In this document: piece after piece, positions 16,787 to 23,546 of the stretch
Layout: each line of letters opens with the position of its first letter
How positions within the stretch are numbered: position 1 is the stretch's first letter
DNA from: Methylobacterium radiodurans
GTDB taxonomy: Bacteria > Pseudomonadota > Alphaproteobacteria > Rhizobiales > Beijerinckiaceae
Length of the DNA: 64,000 bases
Direction of reading: 5' to 3'
Assembly: GCF_003173735.1 (NCBI RefSeq)
Contig: NZ_CP029551.1
Location: 4,045,001 to 4,109,000, forward strand
Translations under genes and position numbers: made by a program
The notes under the pieces: model-generated
What the model was told of the DNA's origin: nothing
The model's input: the letters and a program-made list of their open reading frames with translations, nothing else
Databases searched by the model: none

Positions 16787-18226
16787 ATGCGCGACAGCCC
16801 GACCCCAGACCACGCCCCCGCGGCCCGACCCGCAGGAGACGTTCCCCTGGACGGATCCGGCGAGGATCCGGGCCTCGCCCGCAATCTCACCGGGTTCGGT
16901 CTCGTCTGCATCGGGCTCGGCGCGACGATCGGGGCGGGGATCTTCGTGCTCACCGGCACTGCGGCCGCGGCCTATGCGGGCCCCGCGCTGGTGCTCTCCT
17001 TCGTGCTCGGCGGGATCGCCTGCGCCTTCGTCGGCCTCTGCTACGCGGAACTGGCCGCCATGATGCCGGACTCGGGCTCGACCTACACCTATACGCGGGC
17101 GAGCCTCGGCGAGTTCTGTGCCTGGATCGTCGGCTGGGACCTCGTGCTGGAATTCGCCTTCGCGGCCGCTACGGTGGCGGTCGGCTGGTCGGGCTACGCC
17201 CAGAGCCTCCTCGCCGATCTCGGCCTCGCGCTGCCGCCGCCGCTGGCCGCCGCGCCCGGGGCGGGCGGGCTCGTCAACCTGCCGGCCGGCCTGATCGTTC
17301 TGGCGCTGTCGTGGCTGCTGATCCGCGGCACCCGGGAGGCGGCCGCCGCCAACGCCGTGCTGGTCGCCCTGAAGGTCGCGATCATCCTGGCCTTCGTGGC
17401 GGTCGGCCTCGCCCATCTGCGGCCGGAGCTGTGGCACCCCTTCGTGCCCGAGAATGCGGGCCGGTTCGGGGAATACGGCTGGAGCGGCGTGCTGCGCGGG
17501 GCGGGCGTGGTGTTCTTCGCCTTCATCGGCTTCGAGACGGTCTCGACGGCGGTCGCCGAGACGCGCCGGCCGCAGCGCGACGCGCCGGTGGGGCTGCTCG
17601 GCTCGTTGGCGCTCACCACCCTGCTCTACGTGCTGGTCGCGGCGGTGCTCACGGGCCTCGTGCCCTACCGCGACCTGGACGTGCCGGACCCGATCGCCCG
17701 GGCGGTCGACGCGGCCGGGCTCGGCGGCTTCGCGCTGGTGATCAAGATCGGCGCGCTCGTCGGGCTCACCACCTCGGCGCTCACCGCCCTCTACGGGCAG
17801 GCCCGGATCTGCTTCGCGATGGCCCGCGACGGCCTCCTGCCCGCCGCCTTCGGCCGGGTCGATCCGGTGCGGCGCACGCCGGCGCTGAGCCAGGGCGTCA
17901 TCGGGATCGGCACCGCGCTGGTGGCCGCCTTCGTGCCATTGGAGGTGCTGGGCGAACTCGTCAGCATCGGTACGCTGCTCGCCTTCTGCCTCGTCTGCGC
18001 GGCGGTGCCGCTGCTGCGCCGGAGCGAGCCGGCCCGGCCCCGCCCCTTCCGGGTGCCGGCAGCCCCCCTGGTCTCGGGGCTCGGCATCCTCTGCTGCCTC
18101 GCGCTGATGGCGGGCCTGCCCGGCGACACATGGCTGCGGCTCGCCGTCTGGCTCGTTCTGGGGCTGGCGCTCTACGGGTTCTACGGCCGCGCCAACGCCC
18201 GGCGGCTCCGGGCCGCCAAGCCGTGA
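16787..18226 (+). CDS. amino-acid permease, APC superfamily (CAT/YfnA-like)
   Basis: 479 residues, twelve to fourteen hydrophobic segments. GLGATIGAGIFVLTG at about 40-54 is the conserved helix-1 motif of APC transporters. VVFFAFIGFETVSTAVAET is the helix-6 signature of the cationic-amino-acid (CAT) branch. It imports amino acids by proton exchange at the inner membrane. ATG at 16787 gives a normal N-terminal cytosolic tail; an upstream start 17 codons earlier is less likely. It converges with the cNMP-binding gene. Confidence 0.88.
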   Translation: MRDSPTPDHAPAARPAGDVPLDGSGEDPGLARNLTGFGLVCIGLGATIGAGIFVLTGTAAAAYAGPALVLSFVLGGIACAFVGLCYAELAAMMPDSGSTYTYTRASLGEFCAWIVGWDLVLEFAFAAATVAVGWSGYAQSLLADLGLALPPPLAAAPGAGGLVNLPAGLIVLALSWLLIRGTREAAAANAVLVALKVAIILAFVAVGLAHLRPELWHPFVPENAGRFGEYGWSGVLRGAGVVFFAFIGFETVSTAVAETRRPQRDAPVGLLGSLALTTLLYVLVAAVLTGLVPYRDLDVPDPIARAVDAAGLGGFALVIKIGALVGLTTSALTALYGQARICFAMARDGLLPAAFGRVDPVRRTPALSQGVIGIGTALVAAFVPLEVLGELVSIGTLLAFCLVCAAVPLLRRSEPARPRPFRVPAAPLVSGLGILCCLALMAGLPGDTWLRLAVWLVLGLALYGFYGRANARRLRAAKP

Positions 18227-18232
18227 GCGGGT

Positions 18233-18676
18233 TCAGGCCCGGCTCTGGGCGAGAGCCTGATTGGTCTGCTCCAGGCGCAGCGCCAGCTCGCGCATCACCG
18301 CGATGCCGATCTGCGGAAATTGCGCCAGCAGTTCGAGGAACACGCCCCGGTCGATGCGGAGCGCCGTGGTGGCGCTCTCGGCCGTCACCGTGGCGGAGCG
18401 CGGCTGGTCGGCCAGAATGCCCATCTCGCCCACCAGCGCGTCGGGGCCGAGGAGCGCCAGCCGGATCGGGCCGGCCGGCCCCTCGAGGCTGACCGCGGCG
18501 CCGCCCTCCAGGATCAGGTAGGCCGCGTCCGAGGCGTCCCCGCGGGTGAAGAAGCGCTGGCCCGGCTCGAAATGCACGCGCTCGCTCGTGAAGGCAAGGA
18601 GCTTCAGCCGCGCGGGCTCCACCTCGCGGAAGAGCGGCACCTGCCGCAGGGACGAGACCTCGGTGTCGAGGGTCAT
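18233..18676 (-). CDS. cyclic-nucleotide-binding (CAP_ED) domain protein
   Basis: 147 residues, one cNMP-binding beta-roll: LFREVEPARLKLLAF, FEPGQRFFTRGD, VGEMGILADQPRSATVTAE (phosphate-binding cassette). There is no DNA-binding helix-turn-helix, so it is a stand-alone sensor domain rather than a Crp-type regulator. ATG at 18676 is preceded by GGAG. A cytosolic regulatory role is inferred; the partner is unknown. Confidence 0.85.
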   Translation of the reverse strand: MTLDTEVSSLRQVPLFREVEPARLKLLAFTSERVHFEPGQRFFTRGDASDAAYLILEGGAAVSLEGPAGPIRLALLGPDALVGEMGILADQPRSATVTAESATTALRIDRGVFLELLAQFPQIGIAVMRELALRLEQTNQALAQSRA

Positions 18677-18784
18677 GGCAACGCTCCGGCCCCTACAAGC
18701 GGGCCCTGCATCCATGCGGAAGGTTCGGCACTTGTCCAGTGCGCGGCGGCGTGCGAGGCAGCCCGCGACGGAGGCAAGGAAGCG

Positions 18785-19612
18785 ATGCGTTCGGGGCGAT
18801 CGACGCCTGTCCGCCTCCGGCCGGGGCGGATTCTCCCGCTTCTGGCCGTCGCCGCCGCGGCTCTCCTGCCTGGTCCTGCCGTCGCGCGGCTGACGCAGGC
18901 GGAGTTGGCACGCGTCGCGCTCGCACCGCCGCCCGACGCGCGCGCGCCCCTCGATCTCGTCTTCACGGATGCGGGCGAGGGCCGGTCCTTGACCCTCGCC
19001 GAGGCCGCGGGCGGGCGCCCGGTCCTGCTGCTGCCGGTGGACTACACCTGCGGCAACGTCTGCGACCCGATGCTCTCCCTCTCGGCCGCCGCGCTGGTGG
19101 CGACGGGCCTCGCGGAAGGCCGAGAATACGGCTTCGTCCTTGTCGGCCTCGATCCGCGCGACGATGCCGCGGCGGCGCGCCGCATGCTGTCCGAAGCCCT
19201 CGGCGACGCCCCCTCCCCCGCGCGGCCTCGAGCGCTGGTCGGCTCGGCCGAGGCGGTCGCGGCGCTCACCCGGGCGCTCGGATACGGCTTCGTGCCCGAT
19301 CTCGGCACGGACAGCATCGCGCATCCGGCCGCCGCGATCCTGCTCACGCCCGAGGGCCGCGTCGCCCACACCCTCTCGCCGCTGGCGCTCAACGGGCGCG
19401 ACCTGCGCCTCGCCCTGGTGGAGGCCGGCGAGGGACGGACCGGGACCTTGAGCGACCGGCTCGCCCTGCTCTGCTACGGCTTCGACGCCGCCAAGGGCGT
19501 CTACACGCCGCTGGTCCGCCGCATCCTCGCGGTCGCGGGCGCCGCGACCGTCCTGGGCATCGCGCTGCTCGTCATCCTGCTCGCCCGCGCGGGGCGGGCG
19601 CGGCGCGCCTGA
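18785..19612 (+). CDS. SCO1/SenC-family copper chaperone-like protein
   Basis: 275 residues. Signal-like N-terminus (RILPLLAVAAAALLPG), a thioredoxin-fold domain with CGNVC (C89, C93) and the distal histidine in SIAHPAA (H180): together the Cu(I)-binding triad of SCO proteins that load the CuA site of cytochrome c oxidase. Unlike classical SCO1 there is a second hydrophobic helix at the C-terminus (about 247-268), so it may be anchored at both ends. The cysteine pair is spaced CxxxC as expected. AGGCAAGGAAG precedes ATG at 18785. No oxidase genes are adjacent. Confidence 0.85.
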   Translation: MRSGRSTPVRLRPGRILPLLAVAAAALLPGPAVARLTQAELARVALAPPPDARAPLDLVFTDAGEGRSLTLAEAAGGRPVLLLPVDYTCGNVCDPMLSLSAAALVATGLAEGREYGFVLVGLDPRDDAAAARRMLSEALGDAPSPARPRALVGSAEAVAALTRALGYGFVPDLGTDSIAHPAAAILLTPEGRVAHTLSPLALNGRDLRLALVEAGEGRTGTLSDRLALLCYGFDAAKGVYTPLVRRILAVAGAATVLGIALLVILLARAGRARRA

Positions 19613-19615
19613 GAT

Positions 19616-19825
19616 TCAGCGCCGCGTGGTCAGGCCCATCTCGCCCTGCTCAGGGGGGCGGCGCTTGGCGCTGGCGTTCGGCTGTGGCGAATCGATCGGC
19701 TCCTCGCGGGTCGTCGGGGTGGCGCTGTCCTCGGGCGCCGGCATCGGCGGCAGGGCGTGGCCGTTGGCGTGCTGGCCCGCGTCGCCGTGCTCCAGAGAAC
19801 CCTTCACCATCTCGCGATTGGTCAT
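19616..19825 (-). CDS. small hydrophilic hypothetical protein (69 residues)
   Basis: Begins MTNREMVKGSLEHGDAGQ and is rich in Pro, Glu and Arg, likely disordered. It is convergent with the SCO gene (three-base gap) and divergent from the KGG gene. The ribosome-binding site is weak (GGGAC). I do not recognise it; composition and position in a stress region are the only support. Confidence 0.5.
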   Translation of the reverse strand: MTNREMVKGSLEHGDAGQHANGHALPPMPAPEDSATPTTREEPIDSPQPNASAKRRPPEQGEMGLTTRR

Positions 19826-19946
19826 CTCGGTACTGTCCCGTTCTGATCACGGCCAAGCTTTCGCGCCGACCGGTTTTCGGTTGCGTCGCAGCGTCAACGG
19901 CCGAGCACAGGCGCGGGTTCGGACCGTTCCGTTGCCAACCGGAACA

Positions 19947-19972
19947 GGAACCATCGGTTATTGGCGAAGGTT
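19947..19972 (+). promoter_or_regulatory. EcfG-type promoter variant upstream of the KGG gene
   Basis: GGAAC (19947-19951), a 17-base spacer, then GGTT (19969-19972); consensus is CGTT. It lies 35 bases upstream of the ATG of the KGG-motif gene. One mismatch in the -10 box lowers confidence. Confidence 0.5.
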
Positions 19973-20006
19973 GTGTTGAGGTGAAGCGAAGCCTGAGGAG
20001 GGACTT

Positions 20007-20198
20007 ATGGCATCGGGAAATTCGACCTCGAAGCGAGGTTTTGCGTCCATGAACATCGAGCGCCAGCGCGAGATCGCCAGCAAGGGCGGTCGCAGTGTGC
20101 CGGCCGAGAAGCGCTCCTTCTCGCAGGACCGCGAGTTGGCCTCGTCGGCCGGGCGCAAGGGCGGCCAGTCGACCGGCACGGGTCGCGGCGGCGAGTGA
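20007..20198 (+). CDS. KGG-motif general stress protein (YciG-like)
   Basis: 63 residues with three KGG-type repeats: KRGFASMN, ASKGGRSV and GRKGGQST. This is the stress-induced protein domain found in YciG/GsiB-like hydrophilic proteins, induced by desiccation, heat or starvation. An excellent GGAGGGA ribosome-binding site precedes ATG at 20007. An EcfG-like promoter upstream and a strong terminator downstream make it a self-contained unit beside the PhyR locus. Confidence 0.9.
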   Translation: MASGNSTSKRGFASMNIERQREIASKGGRSVPAEKRSFSQDRELASSAGRKGGQSTGTGRGGE

Positions 20199-20216
20199 TC
20201 GACGGTCACGGCTCGC

Positions 20217-20250
20217 GGCGCCCGCCCCACCAGGGCGGGCGCCGCTTTTT
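20217..20250 (+). terminator. rho-independent terminator of the KGG gene
   Basis: Perfect 11-bp stem (20217-20227 with 20233-20243), five-base loop cacca, then GCTTTTT. Eighteen bases after the KGG stop codon. Confidence 0.9.
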
Positions 20251-20270
20251 GTCACCTGTTCCGATGGACG

Positions 20271-20300
20271 AAAAAGGCCCCGCGTAAGCGGGGCCCTTTT
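20271..20300. terminator. bidirectional terminator
   Basis: Stem GGCCCCGC / GCGGGGCC (20276-20283 with 20288-20295), loop gtaa, with A-run before and T-run after. It can serve both the KGG gene and the convergent 125-residue gene. Confidence 0.8.
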
Positions 20301-20338
20301 CGTTGGATGGTGTTGCTGATCCTCGGGAATACGGCCGA

Positions 20339-20716
20339 TCAGGAGATACAGCGGCCCGGGAGCATGCGGCGCGCCTCCGGCCCGACTAGGGCGCTCAGCG
20401 CGGCCTCGCAGCCCTCACGCATGGTCCGGCGCGGCTTCAGGGTGGGGCGCTCCTCGGATGTGGCGCCCTGCACGGCCGGTCCCTGCCGGCCCTCGCCACG
20501 CGGGACGCCCGCGACCCGGGTGGGGCTGATCGACAGCGAGACCGGGCGCATGCCCGGCAGAGGGGCCGTCATCGGGAGCGTGTAGGGGGCCTGTACGTCC
20601 ATCGCCGCGACCGGCGCCGTCCAGCGGTCGGCCACGTCGCGGACCATCGGATGGACCATAAGGGTGAGGATGGCGGCCGGTGCACTCACGCCCAGAATGA
20701 AACCAGACCGAAGCAT
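20339..20716 (-). CDS. EcfG-regulated hypothetical protein (125 residues)
   Basis: An N-terminal hydrophobic segment (LRSGFILGVSAPAAILTLMV) suggests a membrane anchor or uncleaved signal; the rest is Pro/Arg-rich and ends with a two-cysteine segment (REGCEAALSAL … PGRCIS), possibly an extracytoplasmic disulfide. GGAGG lies eight bases before ATG at 20716. A perfect EcfG promoter lies at 20757-20782 and a bidirectional terminator downstream, so it is an independent stress-responsive transcript. Family not recognised. Confidence 0.75.
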   Translation of the reverse strand: MLRSGFILGVSAPAAILTLMVHPMVRDVADRWTAPVAAMDVQAPYTLPMTAPLPGMRPVSLSISPTRVAGVPRGEGRQGPAVQGATSEERPTLKPRRTMREGCEAALSALVGPEARRMLPGRCIS

Positions 20717-20756
20717 CGTCGCGACCTCCGAGGGGAGCTTGACAGGTTGTTAACAG

Positions 20757-20782
20757 AACGCGGCCGCCCGTGCCCCGGTTCC
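20757..20782 (-). promoter_or_regulatory. EcfG-type promoter of the 125-residue gene
   Basis: On the minus strand GGAAC (20778-20782), 17-base spacer, CGTT (20757-20760), 40 bases from the start codon. Exact match to the alphaproteobacterial general-stress consensus GGAAC-N16/17-CGTT. Confidence 0.75.
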
Positions 20783-21007
20783 GTCCCTGCGCAATCCACG
20801 ACATCAACAGTATTCAGGCAGCAACCGAGCGCAGGTGCCGTCCCGCACGCGTCTTGTCCACAGGCTCAAAATGTGACCTGAAAAACACGGTTGTCAATGA
20901 AAATGCGCGCCCCGGCGGGAACCTCGCGCGGTGTCGCCCGTTTGCATAGGACCCGGCCACCTGGTCCTCCCCGCATTCCCCTTGTGCATCGGCCGGAACC
21001 TCTCAGA

Positions 21008-21038
21008 CGGGCTGGAGCCATCTCCGGCCCGTTTTTTT
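21008..21038 (+). terminator. orphan plus-strand terminator hairpin
   Basis: Stem CGGGCTGGAG / CTCCGGCCCG (one G-T pair), loop ccat, followed by seven T. No annotated plus-strand gene ends here. Confidence 0.65.
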
Positions 21039-21067
21039 GCGTGCCCTACGGTCCGCGCAACGAGAAA

Positions 21068-21099
21068 AGCCCCGGCCTGATGGGCCGGGGCTCTTGCCG
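21068..21099 (-). terminator. phyR terminator
   Basis: Perfect 10-bp stem AGCCCCGGCC / GGCCGGGGCT with a five-base loop; on the minus strand it is followed by TTTTC. It lies about 70 bases beyond the phyR stop. Confidence 0.75.
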
Positions 21100-21147
21100 G
21101 TCAGGAACGGGGCCATGCTTCGATGCCGGTCAGGCCGGCTCGTTGTC

Positions 21148-21179
21148 TCAGGCGGTCTTGGCCTCAGGCGGTCTTGGCC
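21148..21179 (-). repeat. 16-bp tandem duplication at the phyR 3' end
   Basis: TCAGGCGGTCTTGGCC occurs twice in direct succession (21148-21163 and 21164-21179). The inner copy encodes the last codons and stop of phyR; the outer copy duplicates them, including a second in-frame-looking stop, outside the gene. Confidence 0.85.
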
Positions 21180-21970
21180 TCGCGGCGGCGGGCGGTCTGC
21201 TGGAAGAACAGGGCCTGGCTGATCACCGCCGAGACGTTGGCGGGCTGGAACGGCTTGGCGATCAGGAAGGCCGGCTCCGGACGTTCGCCCGTGAGGAAGC
21301 GCTCCGGATAGGCGGTGATGAAGATCACCGGCACCTCGAAGGTCTTCAGGAGATCGTTCACCGCGTCGAGACCGGAGGAGCCGTCGGCGAGCTGGATGTC
21401 GGCCAGGATCAGGCCGGGACGCTTGCCGCCCTCGCCCGCGATCTTGATCGCCTCCGAGCGGGTGCGGGCGACGCCGATCACGTTGTGGCCGAGGCCCTCC
21501 ACCAGGGCCTCCAGGTCCATGGCGATCAGCGGCTCGTCCTCGATGATCAGGATCTCGGTCGCCATGTCGGCGGCGAGTTCGCGGCCGGCCTCGTCCACGA
21601 GGTCGCGCACCTGCGCCACGTCCACGTCGAGGATGATCGCGGCATCCTCCTCCGAGAAGCCTTCCAGGCAGGAGAGCAGGAAGGCCTGGCGCGGAAGCGG
21701 CGTGATCTGGCCGAGGCGTACCTCCGCCGGCAGGTCATGCTGCACCTGCTCGCGCCTGCCGTTGACCGAGAGCGAATTCCAGATCCGCGTGAAGACCCGG
21801 AACAGGTCGGCCTTGACGTTGGTGCTGCGCCCGAGGGTTTCGGGTTCGTTGACCAGCGTTTCCAAGGTCGCGGCGACGTAGGCGTCACCTGCCACCTGGC
21901 TGCCCGTGAGCGCGCGCGCGTAGCGCCGCAGGTAGGGCAGGTGCTGCACAACGAGTTGCGATGTGGACAT
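21164..21970 (-). CDS. phyR: PhyR, anti-anti-sigma response regulator of the general stress response
   Basis: 268 residues, as in characterised PhyR. An N-terminal sigma-factor-like domain (about 1-135, sigma2 and sigma4 parts) is fused to a receiver domain (140-260). Receiver residues: E144/D145 acidic pair, phospho-acceptor D191 in LILADIQLADG, T219 and K239 in FITAYPERF and LIAKPF; the FITAY stretch is the FATGUY-type motif. Phosphorylated PhyR binds NepR through its sigma-like domain and so frees EcfG. ATG at 21970. Its own EcfG promoter (22015-22039) and divergence from nepR give positive autoregulation. No histidine kinase is next to it. Confidence 0.97.
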   Translation of the reverse strand: MSTSQLVVQHLPYLRRYARALTGSQVAGDAYVAATLETLVNEPETLGRSTNVKADLFRVFTRIWNSLSVNGRREQVQHDLPAEVRLGQITPLPRQAFLLSCLEGFSEEDAAIILDVDVAQVRDLVDEAGRELAADMATEILIIEDEPLIAMDLEALVEGLGHNVIGVARTRSEAIKIAGEGGKRPGLILADIQLADGSSGLDAVNDLLKTFEVPVIFITAYPERFLTGERPEPAFLIAKPFQPANVSAVISQALFFQQTARRREAKTA

Positions 21971-22014
21971 TCGATCCCCTGTGGCTTGCGGTGTTCTCTC
22001 GCCGCCTCCCGCCC

Positions 22015-22039
22015 AACGCGGGTGGACCGGCTGCGTTCC
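22015..22039 (-). promoter_or_regulatory. EcfG promoter of phyR
   Basis: Minus strand GGAAC (22035-22039), 16-base spacer, CGTT (22015-22018), 45 bases before the phyR start codon. Exact consensus match. Confidence 0.85.
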
Positions 22040-22048
22040 GGTTGAAGC

Positions 22049-22073
22049 GGAACCGAAGTTGGATCCTAGCGTT
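22049..22073 (+). promoter_or_regulatory. EcfG promoter of nepR
   Basis: Plus strand GGAAC (22049-22053), 16-base spacer, CGTT (22070-22073), about 80 bases before the nepR ATG. It is back-to-back with the phyR promoter, their -35 boxes only nine bases apart. Confidence 0.85.
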
Positions 22074-22153
22074 GCTGAAGCAGCCATGACGTATGTCAAG
22101 CCGCAAGACAATGCGGCGGGCGCGGGTTCACCCGGCCCAAGGGGATGCCGTGA

Positions 22154-22486
22154 ATGAATGACGACGGGAAGGCGGGTGCCGTCCGCGCCGGAGGTTTGCC
22201 GGCGACCGAGGAGGCTGCACCGCCGCGTGGCGAGGGCACCGGTCCGAATGTGACGGGTGCCGACCGTCCGTCCGACGCGGGGCTCAATACATTTGCCAGG
22301 ACCCGGCTCGGCACCCATCTGCGCGCGATGTACGACGCCGTGGTGCAGCAGCCGGTACCGGACCAGTTCCGCGATCTGATCGCTCGTCTTGAGGCTGGCG
22401 AGGCCCGCGCCGCTGAAGCTCCGCGAGCCGAGGCACAGGAAACCGATGCGGCGCCCGGCACCGGGATCGACCGGCGGGGCGCCTGA
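22154..22486 (+). CDS. nepR: NepR, anti-sigma factor for EcfG
   Basis: 110 residues with disordered ends and the NepR core at about 52-80: LRAMYDAVVQQPVPDQFRDL, then IARLE. This two-helix motif binds either sigma EcfG or the sigma-like domain of PhyR. The core is in the middle as expected and length is slightly above average because of an acidic C-terminal tail. ATG at 22154 (MNDDGKAG). In many relatives ecfG follows nepR; here the next gene is a convergent DUF1328 gene, so ecfG must be elsewhere. Confidence 0.95.
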   Translation: MNDDGKAGAVRAGGLPATEEAAPPRGEGTGPNVTGADRPSDAGLNTFARTRLGTHLRAMYDAVVQQPVPDQFRDLIARLEAGEARAAEAPRAEAQETDAAPGTGIDRRGA

Positions 22487-22531
22487 TGTCTGGTCCGGCC
22501 ACCGCTCACCGAGTGGCGGCCGGATTCATCC

Positions 22532-22708
22532 TCAAAGTGTCGGCGAGCGGCCGCGCAACAGGCCGATGACGGCCGAGATGGCGAACAGCACGATCGCGAC
22601 GAAGAAGACGAGCTTCGCGGCCTCCATGGCCGTACCGGCGATGCCGCCGAAGCCCAGCAGAGCGGCCACGAGGGCCACGACGAGAAATGTAACGGCCCAA
22701 CCGAGCAT
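22532..22708 (-). CDS. DUF1328 small membrane protein (YtjA-like)
   Basis: 58 residues, two transmembrane helices: [20 protein letters not shown] and, after a short loop, [20 protein letters not shown], ending in basic RGRSPTL. This is a full-length DUF1328 protein. It is too short for standard frame lists. Such genes are frequent members of general-stress regulons, and a perfect EcfG promoter lies at 22765-22789. It is convergent with nepR. Cellular role is unknown. Confidence 0.92.
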   Translation of the reverse strand: MLGWAVTFLVVALVAALLGFGGIAGTAMEAAKLVFFVAIVLFAISAVIGLLRGRSPTL

Positions 22709-22764
22709 TGTTCTGGTCCTTCGAATAGTTCCGCCGCGGCAGTGTGCGGCTATCTGGACTTAGA

Positions 22765-22789
22765 AACGCCAAGTTTCGGCCATGGTTCC
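22765..22789 (-). promoter_or_regulatory. EcfG promoter of the DUF1328 gene
   Basis: Minus strand GGAAC (22785-22789), 16-base spacer, CGTT (22765-22768), 57 bases before the start codon. Exact consensus match. Confidence 0.75.
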
Positions 22790-22942
22790 GCCGGTTTCGG
22801 TAGGGGGCTGCTTTACTCCCGATCGCGATTCCGTGACCGCGCGCCTCGACCGCCGCGGCGTTGCGCCGCCCCAGTCGCGCCGTCCTCTCGCAGTTGGGTG
22901 CCGGTGCACCCATATCCTGTTGGACGAGGCCGGACGGCCGGC

Positions 22943-22967
22943 GGAACGCAGGCGTGTCCGCGGCGTT
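22943..22967 (+). promoter_or_regulatory. EcfG promoter of the 52-residue gene
   Basis: Plus strand GGAAC (22943-22947), 16-base spacer, CGTT (22964-22967), 45 bases before ATG at 23013. Exact consensus match. Confidence 0.75.
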
Positions 22968-23012
22968 CGACTGTGTGAAGATGTCCGTAACCAGTTGTCG
23001 AGAGACCCTGCG

Positions 23013-23171
23013 ATGAGAAACGCCCCCGCGCTCGCCGCGCGCCTCGCCCAGACGGTCACCGAAGCCCTGGCCCGCGCGAGCGAGCGGCTCCTCGATCTCG
23101 TGGAGCCGCGGCGGCAGGCCCAGCTCGTCCCGGTTCGAGTGCGCCGTCACCCGCGGCAGGGAAGCCGCTGA
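23013..23171 (+). CDS. 52-residue basic protein in an EcfG-type transcription unit
   Basis: Starts MRNAPALAARLAQTVTEALA, continues as an amphipathic helix (RASERLLDLVEPRRQAQL) and ends strongly basic (RVRRHPRQGSR). No family is recognised. It is flanked by a perfect EcfG promoter and a rho-independent terminator (23216-23250), which together define a short monocistronic stress transcript and argue that the small frame is real. Weak ribosome-binding site (GAGAG, nine bases ahead). A role in nucleic-acid or membrane binding is possible from its charge, but this is only a guess. Confidence 0.72.
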   Translation: MRNAPALAARLAQTVTEALARASERLLDLVEPRRQAQLVPVRVRRHPRQGSR

Positions 23172-23546
23172 GCCCGACCCAGACGCGGGCACGCATCAGC
23201 CAAGCACCAGTTCGGCGAAGCCGCTCGGAGACGGGCGGCTTCGTTGTTTTCGGGGCCCCGCGACTTATCCACGGCCCGTTCCGGTCCGCGCCGGTTCACG
23301 GGACCCTGCGCGCTTGCCCCGGATGCGGGGCAATCTGGCCAGGAACGGCACGGGTCGCGCCATATTCGATCATCGAGACGGGTCCACACTCGTTCGATCC
23401 CTGATGACGCCGGACGGACCCGTTCTCCGCCACACTTGCCCCGGCCCGATCGGTCAGGCCTAGCTTTCGCCGGGCGTCCGGTTTCGGCGACGCGGTCTCG
23501 GTCGCGGGCCTCGCGCCTGCGCGGGCCGGCACGCCCGATCCGGGGG
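23172..23546. other. intergenic region upstream of the DUF2865 gene
   Basis: 375 bases. After the terminator at 23216-23250 it holds only GC-rich sequence with an open frame continuous with the next gene but lacking a start signal. No promoter is clear. Confidence 0.5.
23216..23250 (+). terminator. terminator of the 52-residue gene
   Basis: Stem CGAAGCCGC / GCGGCTTCG (23216-23224 with 23235-23243) followed by TTGTTTT. Confidence 0.8.

Larger units (their letters stand above)
20717..21163. other. intergenic region between the 125-residue gene and phyR
   Basis: 447 bases with one EcfG promoter (20757-20782), a plus-strand terminator-like hairpin (21008-21038) and the phyR terminator (21068-21092). 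No protein gene is supported. The plus-strand terminator has no gene to serve, so a small RNA ending there is possible; no recognised RNA family motif (for example the SRP core) was seen. Confidence 0.55.

Noticed and set aside
16333..18492. Long plus-strand frame spanning DUF305 and the APC permease
   Set aside because: Another reading frame of the permease gene, whose own product has clear transporter motifs.
20880..21040. Possible SRP, 6S or other known structured RNA
   Set aside because: The SRP core and tetraloop motifs were not found and no 6S-like symmetric bulge is apparent; kept only as an unassigned possible small RNA.
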